From the NCBI RefSeq assembly GCF_038593265.1, contig NZ_CP151979.1, forward strand, positions 2,797,001 to 2,861,000: 64,000 nucleotides of DNA, given 5' to 3'. Both the position numbers and the translations under genes were made by a program. Below are positions 1 through 8,865 of the stretch, one piece after another. This DNA comes from Ureibacillus sp. FSL W7-1570. GTDB taxonomy: Bacteria > Bacillota > Bacilli > Bacillales_A > Planococcaceae. Each line of letters begins with the position of its first letter. Position 1 is the first letter of the stretch. A model generated the notes under the pieces. That model was not told the origin of the DNA and did no database searches. It saw only the letters and a program-made list of their open reading frames with translations.

Positions 1-54
1 AATGAGGATGTGCCGGGATTGCTTGCTGCGGGTGGGGGAAGTATAAAGAAATAA
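1..54 (+). CDS. C-terminal tail of an unidentified protein (partial)
   Basis: The first 17 codons read open in frame 1 and end at a TAA at 52-54. The tail is Gly/Ala-rich and ends in Lys-Lys. The gene starts before the window, so no domain can be seen and no family is assigned. It is co-directional with the flavin reductase gene that follows about 160 bases later. The call rests only on an open frame at the window edge. Confidence 0.3.
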   Translation, partial: NEDVPGLLAAGGGSIKK

Positions 55-106
55 ACATTTCGCTCTTTATGTCAAAAAGTTTCATCCCGCAACGGATCAG
101 GAAATT

Positions 107-142
107 TTCAGCCTAAAGACTGAACTTTTTCTTTTTTCATTC
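107..142 (+). terminator. possible weak terminator
   Basis: A short stem (TTCAG ... CTGAA) is followed by a T-rich run with two C interruptions, just before the flavin reductase promoter region. The stem is only about 5 bp, so support is modest. Confidence 0.3.
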
Positions 143-217
143 CGTTTCCTGTCGAATGATTTATGCATTTGTTACAATAAACAAATGGAAGAACACAATA
201 GATGGAGGATTCACAAC

Positions 218-772
218 ATGAAAATTCTGCTCGTAGACGGTACAGTTTTTGGTACAAAGACGGGTGCGCTGTTGAGACAGGTGGAACAATATATAAAAGA
301 ATTGGATTCCGGTTTGGAATTGGAAATCTTGTATTTTTCAAAATTGAAACATCAAATCCTTGATGGGAGTCCGCTCAATGATGATATGAAAATGATGATC
401 AAAAAATTTGAAGAAGCGGATGGATATATATTTGCAACACCGATTTACCAAGCTTCCATACCTGGGGTGCTAAAAAATGCGCTGGATATGCTGCCTCCGA
501 AAGCATTGCGCTACAAACCGGCAGCGATTGTGGCAAACGGTGGCACGTTCCAACATCATTTGGTGGTGGAAAACCAATTCCGTCCAATTTTGGATTATTT
601 CCGTTGTTTAGTGACTCCAAATTATGTTTATACCCATACATCCCATTTCGGTGAAAACGATCAAATCATCGATCAGGATATCCATGAACGTTTGCGTGAA
701 TTGGCCCGCGTCTTTGTGCAATACTGCAAAATGAGCCAAACGTTGACAAAGGAACCGATCGACAAACATTAA
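218..772 (+). CDS. NADPH-dependent FMN reductase-like flavoprotein
   Basis: A 184-residue flavodoxin-fold protein. The N-terminus (strand, then a Gly-Thr-rich loop and helix) is the phosphate-binding loop of the NADPH-dependent FMN reductase family. The segment TPIYQASIPGVLKNALD is the diagnostic motif of SsuE/azoreductase-type reductases. It would reduce FMN with NADPH in the cytoplasm and hand it to an acceptor. The ATG at 218 is chosen because GGAGG lies at 204-208; an earlier in-frame ATG at 185 has no ribosome-binding site. The gene stands alone before a terminator. It could supply FMNH2 to the flavin monooxygenase at 31 kb, but distance makes that only a guess. The physiological acceptor is unknown. 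Confidence 0.8.
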   Translation: MKILLVDGTVFGTKTGALLRQVEQYIKELDSGLELEILYFSKLKHQILDGSPLNDDMKMMIKKFEEADGYIFATPIYQASIPGVLKNALDMLPPKALRYKPAAIVANGGTFQHHLVVENQFRPILDYFRCLVTPNYVYTHTSHFGENDQIIDQDIHERLRELARVFVQYCKMSQTLTKEPIDKH

Positions 773-818
773 TCATATTCATTCATCCAACATCAGCGGG
801 AAATAACTTCAGCCATTA

Positions 819-865
819 AAGTCTTTAAATCTTTGCGAATGAGAGATTTAAAGGCTTTTTTATTT
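819..865 (+). terminator. rho-independent terminator after the flavin reductase gene
   Basis: Inverted repeat GTCTTTAAATCT / AGATTTAAAGGC (821-832 and 844-855) with one G-T pair, followed by a T run. Confidence 0.8.
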
Positions 866-1017
866 TTCCCCGAAAGCGCAGAGCCAATTTTTGGTTCCAC
901 CACCTTGATCAGAGAATAAACACATGATCAAGAAGAAATGTAATAGTATGATGACCAATTGGACATTCTAAAAAATAGAGCAGTTATTTCATCAAACAGA
1001 TTGGAGAAAAAGAACCA

Positions 1018-2361
1018 ATGGTTTCAACAGAATCCCTTTCATGGATTGTCAGCCAATTTAAAGATACAAAAGAACTGACACAAAAAGAGTTGGAATTCGA
1101 AAATAAAAAAATGACGGTATTATACATTAAATCTCTGATCGATCAGGAATTGTTCCAGCAATACATTGTGAATCCATTTTTTGAAATGAAAACGGAAGAA
1201 CAGTTCCGCGTTTATTTGACGGCATTGCCCCAATTTCAGGAAGTCCAATCAAAAGAAGAAGGACTTTTATATGTCATGGAAGGAAATATACTCGTTGCGC
1301 TTCAAGAAAATTTGTATGCCATCGATTTCAAGTTGGCCAAAAACAGCGATGTCAACTCCACCTCTGTGGAAACAACCATCCATGGTTCGGAATTGGCATT
1401 AAGTGATAATTTGATGACAAACGTTAACATCATCCGCTCGTTTTATCATCAACCCTCGTTAATCATTGAATATTATTTGAAAGGGGAAGTGAACAAGCCG
1501 AAAGTGGCGCTGATTTACGATCAGGAAAAAGTAAAAAAGAAGGCATTGGAAATCATTAAAGAAAAACTTCAGCAAATTGACAAGCAAATCATTACAGAAA
1601 CTCCCCAATTCAATAATTTTTTAAACGATAAACGTTTCTCTTTATTCCCCCAAATGATTTTAACGGAACGTCCTGACCGGGTTGTTTATAATCTTGCGGG
1701 CGGAAAAGTCGTATTGTTGGTGGATGGCAGCCCTCAATCCATGATTGCGCCTGCGGTATTTTTTGATTTTATGACAACCATGGAGGACAACTACCATACC
1801 CTCTTTATTTCTTATTATTTAAAGATGCTGCGTTATTTCGGCATCTTTGTATGTATTTTGCTGCCCGGCATTTATATTGGGGCCGCTTCCTTTTCTCCTG
1901 AGGTTATCCGGACGGAATTGATGTTGACCATCGCCGGAAGCCGGATGGGGGTTCCGTTCACTTCCTTTGTGGAAGTGTTGTTCATGCTTTTCTTTATGGA
2001 GCTTTTGCTTGAAGCGAGTATCCGTCTTCCGAAAGCCATCAGTGCGACGGCCGCAACCGTTGGAGGTTTGATTTTGGGAACAGCTGTGACGGAAGCTGCC
2101 CTTGCTTCGAACATCATGGTCATTATCGTATCGGCCGTAGCGATATCCACTTTTGTCATTCCTGTCAATGAAATGGCCTTTGCCATCCGCATAGTGCGGT
2201 TGTTTTTGATTGTCATTGCCAGCATTTTTGGCTTGGCCGGTCTGACATTGGGATTATTATGTTTGATTATGTATCTTGTCAATCAGTCAAGCTTTGGGGA
2301 ACCGTTTTTAAGAGTGTATAACTACGGAAAAGGGGATAAGAAGTCGGAGGGACAGGCTTGA
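1018..2361 (+). CDS. spore germination protein, GerA family (A subunit of a nutrient germinant receptor)
   Basis: A 447-residue GerA-family protein. The N-terminal half (about residues 1-240) is the soluble domain; the C-terminal half has about five membrane helices with the conserved segments around LLPGIYIGAASF and PVNEMAFAIRI. It would sit in the inner spore membrane as the A subunit of a GerA-type receptor that senses nutrients and starts germination. The start ATG is preceded by TTGGAGAAAAAG. It is followed with a 4-base overlap by the B-subunit gene and then the C-subunit lipoprotein, the classical A-B-C order. Length is a little under the usual 480-500 residues because the N-terminus is short. 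The germinant cannot be told from sequence. Confidence 0.93.
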   Translation: MVSTESLSWIVSQFKDTKELTQKELEFENKKMTVLYIKSLIDQELFQQYIVNPFFEMKTEEQFRVYLTALPQFQEVQSKEEGLLYVMEGNILVALQENLYAIDFKLAKNSDVNSTSVETTIHGSELALSDNLMTNVNIIRSFYHQPSLIIEYYLKGEVNKPKVALIYDQEKVKKKALEIIKEKLQQIDKQIITETPQFNNFLNDKRFSLFPQMILTERPDRVVYNLAGGKVVLLVDGSPQSMIAPAVFFDFMTTMEDNYHTLFISYYLKMLRYFGIFVCILLPGIYIGAASFSPEVIRTELMLTIAGSRMGVPFTSFVEVLFMLFFMELLLEASIRLPKAISATAATVGGLILGTAVTEAALASNIMVIIVSAVAISTFVIPVNEMAFAIRIVRLFLIVIASIFGLAGLTLGLLCLIMYLVNQSSFGEPFLRVYNYGKGDKKSEGQA

Positions 2362-3476
2362 GTCGATACTACTATTACCTGATTTTGATCAATATGATTG
2401 CCAATATTATTTCCGCTGTTCCTACTATTCTCTTGCATTATCGGCAAGAAGGGGCGGTTTCAGCTTTACTTGTTGGTATGGTGTTAGGAACAATCATCGT
2501 GTATGTTTATACGAAATTTTTCAATGCCTTCCCTGGGATGACTCTTCCGGAACTGTTGGTGAAAACGACATCCAAATGGTTTTACTACCCAATGTTATTT
2601 TTTATGGCAATCATGTGGTATATTGCGGGGGTAAGCACCCTGATCACTTACACCTTTCTGCTGATACGGTATCTGACCCCCGATATTCCCATCATGCTGG
2701 TTGGATTGACATTAATTATTTCCATCATTTTCGGGTGTTTTATGAAAACCGATCGGGTGTTGTATACAATCGAAATCATTTTTTTGATTAATTTTCCAAT
2801 CATTGTTTTTATCATTATCAAAGCTTACACAAACGAAAGCTTGAATTGGGACTTTATCATGGAAGCCATGCTGCACGTTGTGGAGATGCCGAATCTCAAT
2901 GTCATCGCTGCCTGCATCTTTTTATCGCTCGGCGTCGTGAACCTTGTCATTTTTAACCGTTTCTTTACGAATAAACAAAATTTCGGTTTGAAACAGATTA
3001 TCGTGATCGCTTTTATCGCCGGTACGACGATTTTTACCACTTACTTTATCCCGATTGGTTTCCACGGTTATACGGCGATCGAAGAACTGGTTTATCCATG
3101 GGTTGCAACCAGCGACTCGATGAGAATGAGATATTTCTTGATAGAACGTTTAGTCTATGTGTTTTTGCTTCTTTATTTAGTAATGGCCTTTTTAAGCATC
3201 TTGATCCACTGGCATGTAGCTGTCGAACTGTTCAAGTTTATTTTTAAATTTGAAAGAATGAAATATAAAGGAATCCATTATGGTTATCTGATCATTGTCC
3301 TCTTTTTTACCGTTGCTTCACTATTCTTGATTGTGACTTTGACGGAGTATCAATTGTTCCAGTATTCGAAAATCTTTTTCAATCTGACCGCTGTCATTTT
3401 TTTTGCCATGTTTTTTGTACTTTTCTATGTTTCTAGGAGGATGAAGGGTGCGGATAATAAAGATAGTGAAAACTAA
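2358..3476 (+). CDS. spore germination protein, GerB family (B subunit, APC-type permease fold)
   Basis: A 372-residue, nearly all-hydrophobic protein with about ten predicted membrane helices, typical of the GerB/YndE family, which belongs to the amino acid-polyamine-organocation superfamily. It is the B subunit of a germinant receptor and is thought to carry the germinant-binding pocket. Translation starts at TTG 2358, overlapping the TGA of the A gene, with GGAGG at 2346-2350. This overlap indicates translational coupling. Its 3' end overlaps the next gene by 29 bases. Confidence 0.93.
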   Translation: MSRYYYYLILINMIANIISAVPTILLHYRQEGAVSALLVGMVLGTIIVYVYTKFFNAFPGMTLPELLVKTTSKWFYYPMLFFMAIMWYIAGVSTLITYTFLLIRYLTPDIPIMLVGLTLIISIIFGCFMKTDRVLYTIEIIFLINFPIIVFIIIKAYTNESLNWDFIMEAMLHVVEMPNLNVIAACIFLSLGVVNLVIFNRFFTNKQNFGLKQIIVIAFIAGTTIFTTYFIPIGFHGYTAIEELVYPWVATSDSMRMRYFLIERLVYVFLLLYLVMAFLSILIHWHVAVELFKFIFKFERMKYKGIHYGYLIIVLFFTVASLFLIVTLTEYQLFQYSKIFFNLTAVIFFAMFFVLFYVSRRMKGADNKDSEN

Positions 3477-4578
3477 AGTTTTCATCCTGGCCACAATTCC
3501 ATTACTGATCCTGCTTTCAGGTTGCGGTGAGTTTAAAGATATCGATAAGATGGTTTTTGTTTCGATGATCGGGGTGGACCGATCGGAGGATCCGGAAAAG
3601 CCTTATAAAATCATTCTAAAGCTTTATGTGCCGACAAGTTCTTTCAGGCAAAATCCCACTCCTGAATATTCATATCTTATAAAAGAAGGAGCGACGTTGG
3701 CCGAAACGATTTCACTGCTGGAAGCTTATATTGATAAAGAATTGGATTTTGGCCACTCGAGGTTGATTGTTGTCGGTGAGAAAATGCTGCAAGATCAAAA
3801 AAATGAGGTAATTTTGGACTTTTTGATCCGAAGACCGGATATTCAAATGATCTCTTACTTTACAGTGGGTAGACCGAATGCGGAAGAAATTGTCAAGTTT
3901 ACCCCCGCCGGAGAAACGGCATTGCAACCAACCCTATTCAATTATTTTGATAATAATGGAGCGGAAAGTTCGTATATCGTAACAACCTTTCTGTTCGATT
4001 TCAGGAGAAGGATCAAGGAAGAAGGAATTAATCCCATTTTGCCGATTGTTGAAATGAACGAACCCAAAACCCATTTTATTGTGAATAAATCCATTGTATT
4101 GGCGGAAGACAAGCCTCCTTATGAACTGGATCCCGAAAAAACGTTGCTTGTCAAATTGCTATCAAATGAAGCAAAAAATGTCATTTTTGATGTGGATAGG
4201 GGAGGCGAGAATTTTGTTGCCAGATTAGATACCGTTAAAACCAAATATAATGTGGATGCCGGAAAAGATGGTAAAGTTTCGATAAAGGTTGAAATCAAAT
4301 TGGCTGGGATGATTACGGAATCGAAAAAAAATTTGAGCAACAAAGAATTGCCAAGATATAACAAACTGTTGACCGAGGAAATGAAGGAGAAAGTGACAGC
4401 GTTCATTCAAGAACTGCAGACGGAAGGATATGATCCGATCGGTTTCGGTTTACAATTAAATTCCCATACTCTGCCGAAAAATCGGATGAGTGAAAATGAA
4501 TGGCTGTCTGCGTTTAAAAATGCGGATGTGGAAGTGAGTGTGAAGGCGGGCTTGAAAAGTACGGGAAGTATTGAATAG
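3448..4578 (+). CDS. Ger(x)C family spore germination lipoprotein (C subunit)
   Basis: A 376-residue lipoprotein. The signal peptide ends at the lipobox LLSGC, and the next residues (the DIDKM and MIGVDRSED motifs) are typical of Ger(x)C proteins. The mature protein should be anchored to the outer face of the inner spore membrane beside the A and B subunits. The GTG at 3448 is chosen because AGGAGG at 3435-3440 precedes it by seven bases; it lies inside the end of the B gene. This closes the three-gene receptor operon, followed by a strong terminator. Confidence 0.92.
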   Translation: MRIIKIVKTKVFILATIPLLILLSGCGEFKDIDKMVFVSMIGVDRSEDPEKPYKIILKLYVPTSSFRQNPTPEYSYLIKEGATLAETISLLEAYIDKELDFGHSRLIVVGEKMLQDQKNEVILDFLIRRPDIQMISYFTVGRPNAEEIVKFTPAGETALQPTLFNYFDNNGAESSYIVTTFLFDFRRRIKEEGINPILPIVEMNEPKTHFIVNKSIVLAEDKPPYELDPEKTLLVKLLSNEAKNVIFDVDRGGENFVARLDTVKTKYNVDAGKDGKVSIKVEIKLAGMITESKKNLSNKELPRYNKLLTEEMKEKVTAFIQELQTEGYDPIGFGLQLNSHTLPKNRMSENEWLSAFKNADVEVSVKAGLKSTGSIE

Positions 4579-4595
4579 GATGGGAAGGACTGATT

Positions 4596-4640
4596 GCAAA
4601 AAAATCAAATGGAAGGATTTCCCGCATTTGATTTTTTTGC
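4596..4640 (+). terminator. terminator after the germination operon
   Basis: Perfect 16-bp inverted repeat (4596-4611 with 4625-4640), A-rich on the left and T-rich on the right arm. Confidence 0.85.
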
Positions 4641-4658
4641 ATTATTCATGCTGGACGT

Positions 4659-4688
4659 TTTACATACCATACATGGGTATTGTATAAT
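4659..4688 (+). promoter_or_regulatory. csoR promoter with a CsoR-type copper operator in the spacer
   Basis: TTTACA (4659-4664) and TATAAT (4683-4688) are 18 bp apart. The spacer holds ATACC-N7-GGTAT (4664-4680), the pseudo-palindrome expected for CsoR. The same half-sites and spacing recur before copA. Binding here would block polymerase; Cu(I) would release the repressor. Confidence 0.75.
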
Positions 4689-4709
4689 GAGTTGAAGGAT
4701 TGGAGGTTG

Positions 4710-5027
4710 ATGAAACTGGAAAAAATAAATGGAGAGCATTGTTCTCATCGAAGAAGCCACCATCCGGAACATGTGAAAAAGGATTTGATTACCCGTTTAA
4801 ACCGGATTGAGGGACAAATTCGCGGCGTCAAAGGAATGATTGAACGGGACGAATATTGCGATGATGTCATCACACAAATTGCTGCCACCCAATCGGCTTT
4901 GAACAGTGTCGCCAAAATTTTATTGGAAGGGCACATTAAAGGTTGTGTCGTCAGCAGACTGAGGGATGGCGATGAAGAAATTCTTGATGAATTGATCGTA
5001 ACGATTCAAAAATTAATGCGTAAATAA
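4710..5027 (+). CDS. csoR: copper-sensing transcriptional repressor CsoR
   Basis: A 105-residue all-helical DUF156 (CsoR/RcnR family) protein. The Cu(I)-binding triad is present as Cys50, His75 and Cys79, with the same spacing as in Bacillus subtilis CsoR. The family core RLNRIEGQIRGVKGM is intact, and a His-rich N-terminal stretch precedes it. It would repress its own operon and copA and leave DNA when Cu(I) binds. The ATG at 4710 is chosen because GGAGG lies at 4702-4706; an upstream TTG would fall inside the promoter. copZ follows 14 bases later. Confidence 0.93.
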   Translation: MKLEKINGEHCSHRRSHHPEHVKKDLITRLNRIEGQIRGVKGMIERDEYCDDVITQIAATQSALNSVAKILLEGHIKGCVVSRLRDGDEEILDELIVTIQKLMRK

Positions 5028-5041
5028 GAGGAGGATATCTA

Positions 5042-5248
5042 ATGGAAACGGTAACATTGAATGTGAAAGGCATGTCTTGCAATCATTGTGTAAAAGCGGT
5101 GGAAGGAAGCGTTGGCTCTTTGGATGGCGTACAAGAGGTGAAAGTGAATTTGGAAGCCGGAGAAGTAAAAGTGACTTTTGATCAATCCAAAGTGAATTTG
5201 GATCAAATCAAGGAAACCATCGATGACCAAGGTTATGATGTGGAATAA
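5042..5248 (+). CDS. copZ: copper chaperone CopZ
   Basis: A 68-residue single heavy-metal-associated domain with the Cu(I)-binding motif MSCNHC (Cys13 and Cys16) in the first loop. It carries Cu(I) in the cytoplasm and delivers it to CopA and to CsoR. It lies directly after csoR with its own AGGAGG site, so the two are co-transcribed. In B. subtilis copZ is paired with copA; here a weak terminator and a second operator separate it from copA. Confidence 0.95.
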   Translation: METVTLNVKGMSCNHCVKAVEGSVGSLDGVQEVKVNLEAGEVKVTFDQSKVNLDQIKETIDDQGYDVE

Positions 5249-5339
5249 TTTCAGGGATTTATTGAACCATATCGGCTCATTTGATGGCAATAATTATTGA
5301 TGATTTGAACATATCCCTTGTTTTCCCGACCATAATAAC

Positions 5340-5378
5340 AGTGCCTTTTTTAATACATGATCCGGGCACTTTTCTTTT
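5340..5378 (+). terminator. weak terminator between copZ and copA
   Basis: Stem AGTGCC / GGCACT (5340-5345 and 5365-5370) followed by a T-rich run. The loop is long, so termination may be partial. Confidence 0.5.
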
Positions 5379-5388
5379 TAAATTCTAT

Positions 5389-5405
5389 ATACCCTATAAT
5401 GGTAT
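5389..5405 (+). promoter_or_regulatory. CsoR-type operator over the copA -10 region
   Basis: ATACC-N7-GGTAT, with the same arms and spacing as the csoR operator. TATAAT at 5395-5400 lies inside it, so repressor and polymerase would compete directly. Transcription would start only about 20 bases before the copA start codon. Confidence 0.72.
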
Positions 5406-5425
5406 AAATGTGGGGGATCTTCGCG

Positions 5426-7855
5426 ATGAATCATGAACAAAATCCAAACTTGAAAGAAACGACCCTTCAGATAACAGGCATGACTTGTGCGGCCTGCGCC
5501 AACCGGATTGAAAAAGGGTTAAAGAAGATGCCTGGTGTGGAAAGTGCCAATGTGAATTTGGCATTGGAAAAATCAACTATTCAATATGATCCAGGCAAGG
5601 TCAGCGTGAAAGATTTGGAAAAGAAAATTGAAGATTTGGGCTATGGTGTGGTGAAAGAGAAAAAGGAACTGGTCATAACAGGCATGACTTGTGCGGCCTG
5701 TGCCAACCGGATTGAAAAAGGACTCAACAAAATGCCGGGTGTCACAAACGCGGCCGTCAACCTGGCTTTGGAGAATGCGACGGTGGAATTCAACCCTTCC
5801 GAAGTGAGCGTGTCCGATATAATTCAACGGATTGAAAAATTGGGATATGGGGCCCATTTGAAAGAAAATGGGCGGGAAGCGACCGATTACCGGGAGCAGG
5901 AAATCAAAAAGCAATTCGTCAAATTTGTGGTGGCCGCCGTTCTTTCGTTGCCCTTGTTATGGACGATGGTCGGGCATTTTCCTTTCACATCCTTTATCTA
6001 TATGCCTGATTTTTTAATGAACCCTTGGGTGCAAATGGCGTTTGCCACACCGGTGCAATTTATCATTGGATGGCAGTTTTACACAAGCGCCTTCAAAGCA
6101 TTGAAAAACGGCAGTGCCAATATGGATGTACTTGTGGTCCTTGGTACGTCCGCCGCATACTTTTATAGTTTCTATCAAACAATAAAAGTGTTTGGAACGA
6201 CTGTGCATCCGGATCTTTATTTTGAAACGGGCGCGGTGTTGATTACATTAATTCTGTTGGGGAAATTGTTTGAAGCGAAAGCAAAAGGGCGCTCTTCCGA
6301 AGCCATCAAGAAGCTGATGGGCTTGCGGGCAAAACAGGCGCGGGTGTTGAGAGACGGCATCGAGAAAGAAATTCCGTTGGATGAAGTCGTTGTGGGCGAC
6401 ATTCTTCTTGTGAAGCCGGGCGAGAAAATCCCGGTGGACGGAGAAGTGATCGAAGGAAATACCGCTGTCGATGAATCGATGCTGACGGGCGAAAGTATCC
6501 CGGTGGATAAAACCGCAGGATCATCCGTTTTCGGTTCAACCATCAATAAAAACGGATTTATCAAAATGAAAGCGACGAAGGTCGGAAAGGACACAGCCCT
6601 TGCGCAAATTATCAAAGTCGTGGAAGACGCCCAAGGTTCGAAAGCTCCCATTCAACGGCTTGCCGACAAAATTTCCGGCATCTTTGTGCCGATTGTCGTT
6701 GGCATCGCCATCATCACGTTTATGGTTTGGATTTTCTTCATAGCACCGGGAGAAGTGGCGGCAGCCCTTGAATCGATGATTTCCGTTTTAGTGATTGCCT
6801 GTCCATGTGCTCTGGGTCTTGCAACGCCGACATCCATTATGGCGGGTACCGGCAGAGCGGCGGAATACGGCATTTTATTCAAAGGCGGCGAATATCTTGA
6901 ACAAACCCACCATGTTGACACGGTCGTAGTCGATAAAACCGGAACCGTCACAAAGGGCGAGCCGGCATTGACGGACGTGGTTGCGGCGGAAGGCAAAGAT
7001 GAACAAGCATTCCTCGCCTTGATTGGTTCTGTAGAAAAACAGTCGGAACACCCATTGGCCCAAGCGATTGTGAAAGGGATTGAAGAGAAAGGGATCTCTT
7101 TCAGCGAAGTTCAAGACTTTTCAGCGATTCCCGGGCTTGGTGTGCAAGGAATTGTGGATGGAAAAAAAGTGCTTGTCGGGAATAGAAGATTTATGCAAAC
7201 GAATCACGTAGATATTTCGGCTGTTTTACCTTACGTGGAACAGCTTGAGGAAAACGGGAAAACCGCCATGTTGGCAAGCATTGACGGCGAGTATGCCGGT
7301 ATGGTGGCGGTCAGCGATACGGTGAAGGAGACGTCGAAACGGGCCATTCAGCGATTAAAAAATATGGGCATTGAAGTGATTATGCTGACGGGAGATAATG
7401 AACGGACAGCGAAAGCGATAGGCGGGGAAGTCGGCGTCAATCAAGTCATTGCGGAAGTGCTTCCTGAGCAGAAGGCGGAAGAAATCAAGAAGTTGCAGGG
7501 GGCAGGCAAGAAAGTGGCAATGGTGGGAGATGGAATCAACGATGCGCCTGCATTGGCCGTTTCAGATATCGGAATGGCCATTGGCACCGGTACGGATGTG
7601 GCCATTGAAGCGGCGGATGTTACGTTAATCCGCGGCGATTTAAACAGCATTGCCGACGCGATTTTGATGAGCCGTAAAACGATGCGGAACATCAAACAAA
7701 ACCTGTTCTGGGCATTTGCATATAACACGATTGGCATTCCCATTGCGGCAGCAGGTTTTCTTGCCCCTTGGGTGGCCGGCGCGGCAATGGCCTTCAGCTC
7801 CGTTTCCGTTGTATTGAATGCATTGCGATTACAACGGGTAAAACTGAACGGCTAA
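5426..7855 (+). CDS. copA: copper-exporting P1B-type ATPase CopA
   Basis: An 809-residue Cu(I) P-type ATPase. Two N-terminal heavy-metal-associated domains each carry [14 protein letters not shown]. Then come eight membrane helices, the TGES actuator motif, the transport-site CPC (Cys459-Pro-Cys461), the phosphorylated Asp503 in DKTGT, and the GDGINDAP hinge. It exports Cu(I) across the cytoplasmic membrane using ATP. The ATG at 5426 is preferred because GGGGGA lies about ten bases before it; an upstream in-frame ATG at 5408 would sit almost on the transcription start. The two metal-binding domains are almost identical at the DNA level over their first 45 bases. It has its own CsoR operator. 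Confidence 0.96.
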   Translation: MNHEQNPNLKETTLQITGMTCAACANRIEKGLKKMPGVESANVNLALEKSTIQYDPGKVSVKDLEKKIEDLGYGVVKEKKELVITGMTCAACANRIEKGLNKMPGVTNAAVNLALENATVEFNPSEVSVSDIIQRIEKLGYGAHLKENGREATDYREQEIKKQFVKFVVAAVLSLPLLWTMVGHFPFTSFIYMPDFLMNPWVQMAFATPVQFIIGWQFYTSAFKALKNGSANMDVLVVLGTSAAYFYSFYQTIKVFGTTVHPDLYFETGAVLITLILLGKLFEAKAKGRSSEAIKKLMGLRAKQARVLRDGIEKEIPLDEVVVGDILLVKPGEKIPVDGEVIEGNTAVDESMLTGESIPVDKTAGSSVFGSTINKNGFIKMKATKVGKDTALAQIIKVVEDAQGSKAPIQRLADKISGIFVPIVVGIAIITFMVWIFFIAPGEVAAALESMISVLVIACPCALGLATPTSIMAGTGRAAEYGILFKGGEYLEQTHHVDTVVVDKTGTVTKGEPALTDVVAAEGKDEQAFLALIGSVEKQSEHPLAQAIVKGIEEKGISFSEVQDFSAIPGLGVQGIVDGKKVLVGNRRFMQTNHVDISAVLPYVEQLEENGKTAMLASIDGEYAGMVAVSDTVKETSKRAIQRLKNMGIEVIMLTGDNERTAKAIGGEVGVNQVIAEVLPEQKAEEIKKLQGAGKKVAMVGDGINDAPALAVSDIGMAIGTGTDVAIEAADVTLIRGDLNSIADAILMSRKTMRNIKQNLFWAFAYNTIGIPIAAAGFLAPWVAGAAMAFSSVSVVLNALRLQRVKLNG

Positions 7856-7862
7856 TTTCATG

Positions 7863-7894
7863 AAATCACGATCAGGTTTGGTCGTGATTTTTTG
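7863..7894 (+). terminator. terminator after copA
   Basis: Stem AAATCACGA / TCGTGATTT (7863-7871 and 7882-7890) ending in a T run. Confidence 0.85.
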
Positions 7895-8076
7895 TTTGCT
7901 TGAAAAAGATACAATTACTTGCGTTTATGAAGATAACTTGAAAGTTAAAATCATACTTGAAGCTTCCGCTGAATGACCTGAATTCCAATGCATAAATCCC
8001 TATGAAATGCAGATGCTGTAAATATAACAAATGAGGAGATTACCATAAATATTCAACATCAACAGGAGGAATTCCA

Positions 8077-8709
8077 ATGAGAAAGCAGCTTCTTGTATTT
8101 ACAGCATTTTTAAGCCTCTTTTCATTAACCGCTTGCGGGGATACGGAAAATGTATCGGTAAAAAATGAAAAAAAACCAACAGAATTATTAAATAGCGAAG
8201 ATGTGGATGTGACAAACAATCAAGCGGACGGAGATAAAGTTCTCGGAGAAAACATGGACGGCAAAGGGCATGCGGATGTTACCCATTCTACGTGGGGCAA
8301 AATACCGGAAGGATTAAAAGAAGCAAAAAACCCAAAATTTAAAGTGGGGGACAAAGTCATTATCAATGCAGCCCATAATGATGATATGCAAGGCTCGGAA
8401 GGAACTGTTGTGGGCGCTTATGAGACTACGGTCTATTCGATTTCCTATGAATCAACCGTTGGAGAGCCGGAAGAAAACAAGAAATGGTTCGTACAGGAAG
8501 AAATCGATTCCCTTGGCGAAAGTAAATTGGATGTCGGATCCAAAGTCATTATCGAAACCGACCGTGAAGAAGGGATGCAAGGGGCGGAAGGTGTCATTGA
8601 CACTGTTGAAAAAACGGTTGTGTATATGGTAGATTACGTTAATAAAGAAGGGGAAAAGGTGGAAAATTATCAGTGGCTCAAAGAAAGCGAGCTGTCCCCT
8701 GCAAAATAA
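8077..8709 (+). CDS. ydhK: YdhK-type lipoprotein with two DUF1541 repeats
   Basis: A 210-residue lipoprotein. The signal peptide ends in the lipobox SLTAC. After an acidic linker the mature part holds two tandem DUF1541 repeats of about 55 residues (near residues 88-145 and 150-207), each with a VGxKVII start and a MQGxEG turn. The family is anchored to the outer membrane face; its function is unknown. Homologues are often found beside copper or heavy-metal genes, and here it follows copA, so a role in extracellular metal tolerance is plausible but inferred. AGGAGG precedes the ATG. Confidence 0.85.
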   Translation: MRKQLLVFTAFLSLFSLTACGDTENVSVKNEKKPTELLNSEDVDVTNNQADGDKVLGENMDGKGHADVTHSTWGKIPEGLKEAKNPKFKVGDKVIINAAHNDDMQGSEGTVVGAYETTVYSISYESTVGEPEENKKWFVQEEIDSLGESKLDVGSKVIIETDREEGMQGAEGVIDTVEKTVVYMVDYVNKEGEKVENYQWLKESELSPAK

Positions 8710-8865
8710 AATGGCGCTATTCAAAATCTGAATTGAATAAAGCTTCTATCCGAAATCATCTCTTATCCGGAGATGATTTCTTTTGTCATGCCTATCGATT
8801 TATTTCTATAATGTGATTATAGAAATCTTTTTATTGTTTATAAATGATACAAAAGGATGAAGGCT

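Noticed and set aside
959-975. Sigma-G promoter before the germination operon
   Set aside because: A CATTCTA box at 964-970 fits the -10 consensus, but no -35 element lies at the right distance.
1872-2282. Long open frame on the minus strand inside the GerA gene
   Set aside because: It is the complement of a hydrophobic coding region with strong family signatures on the plus strand; no start signal.
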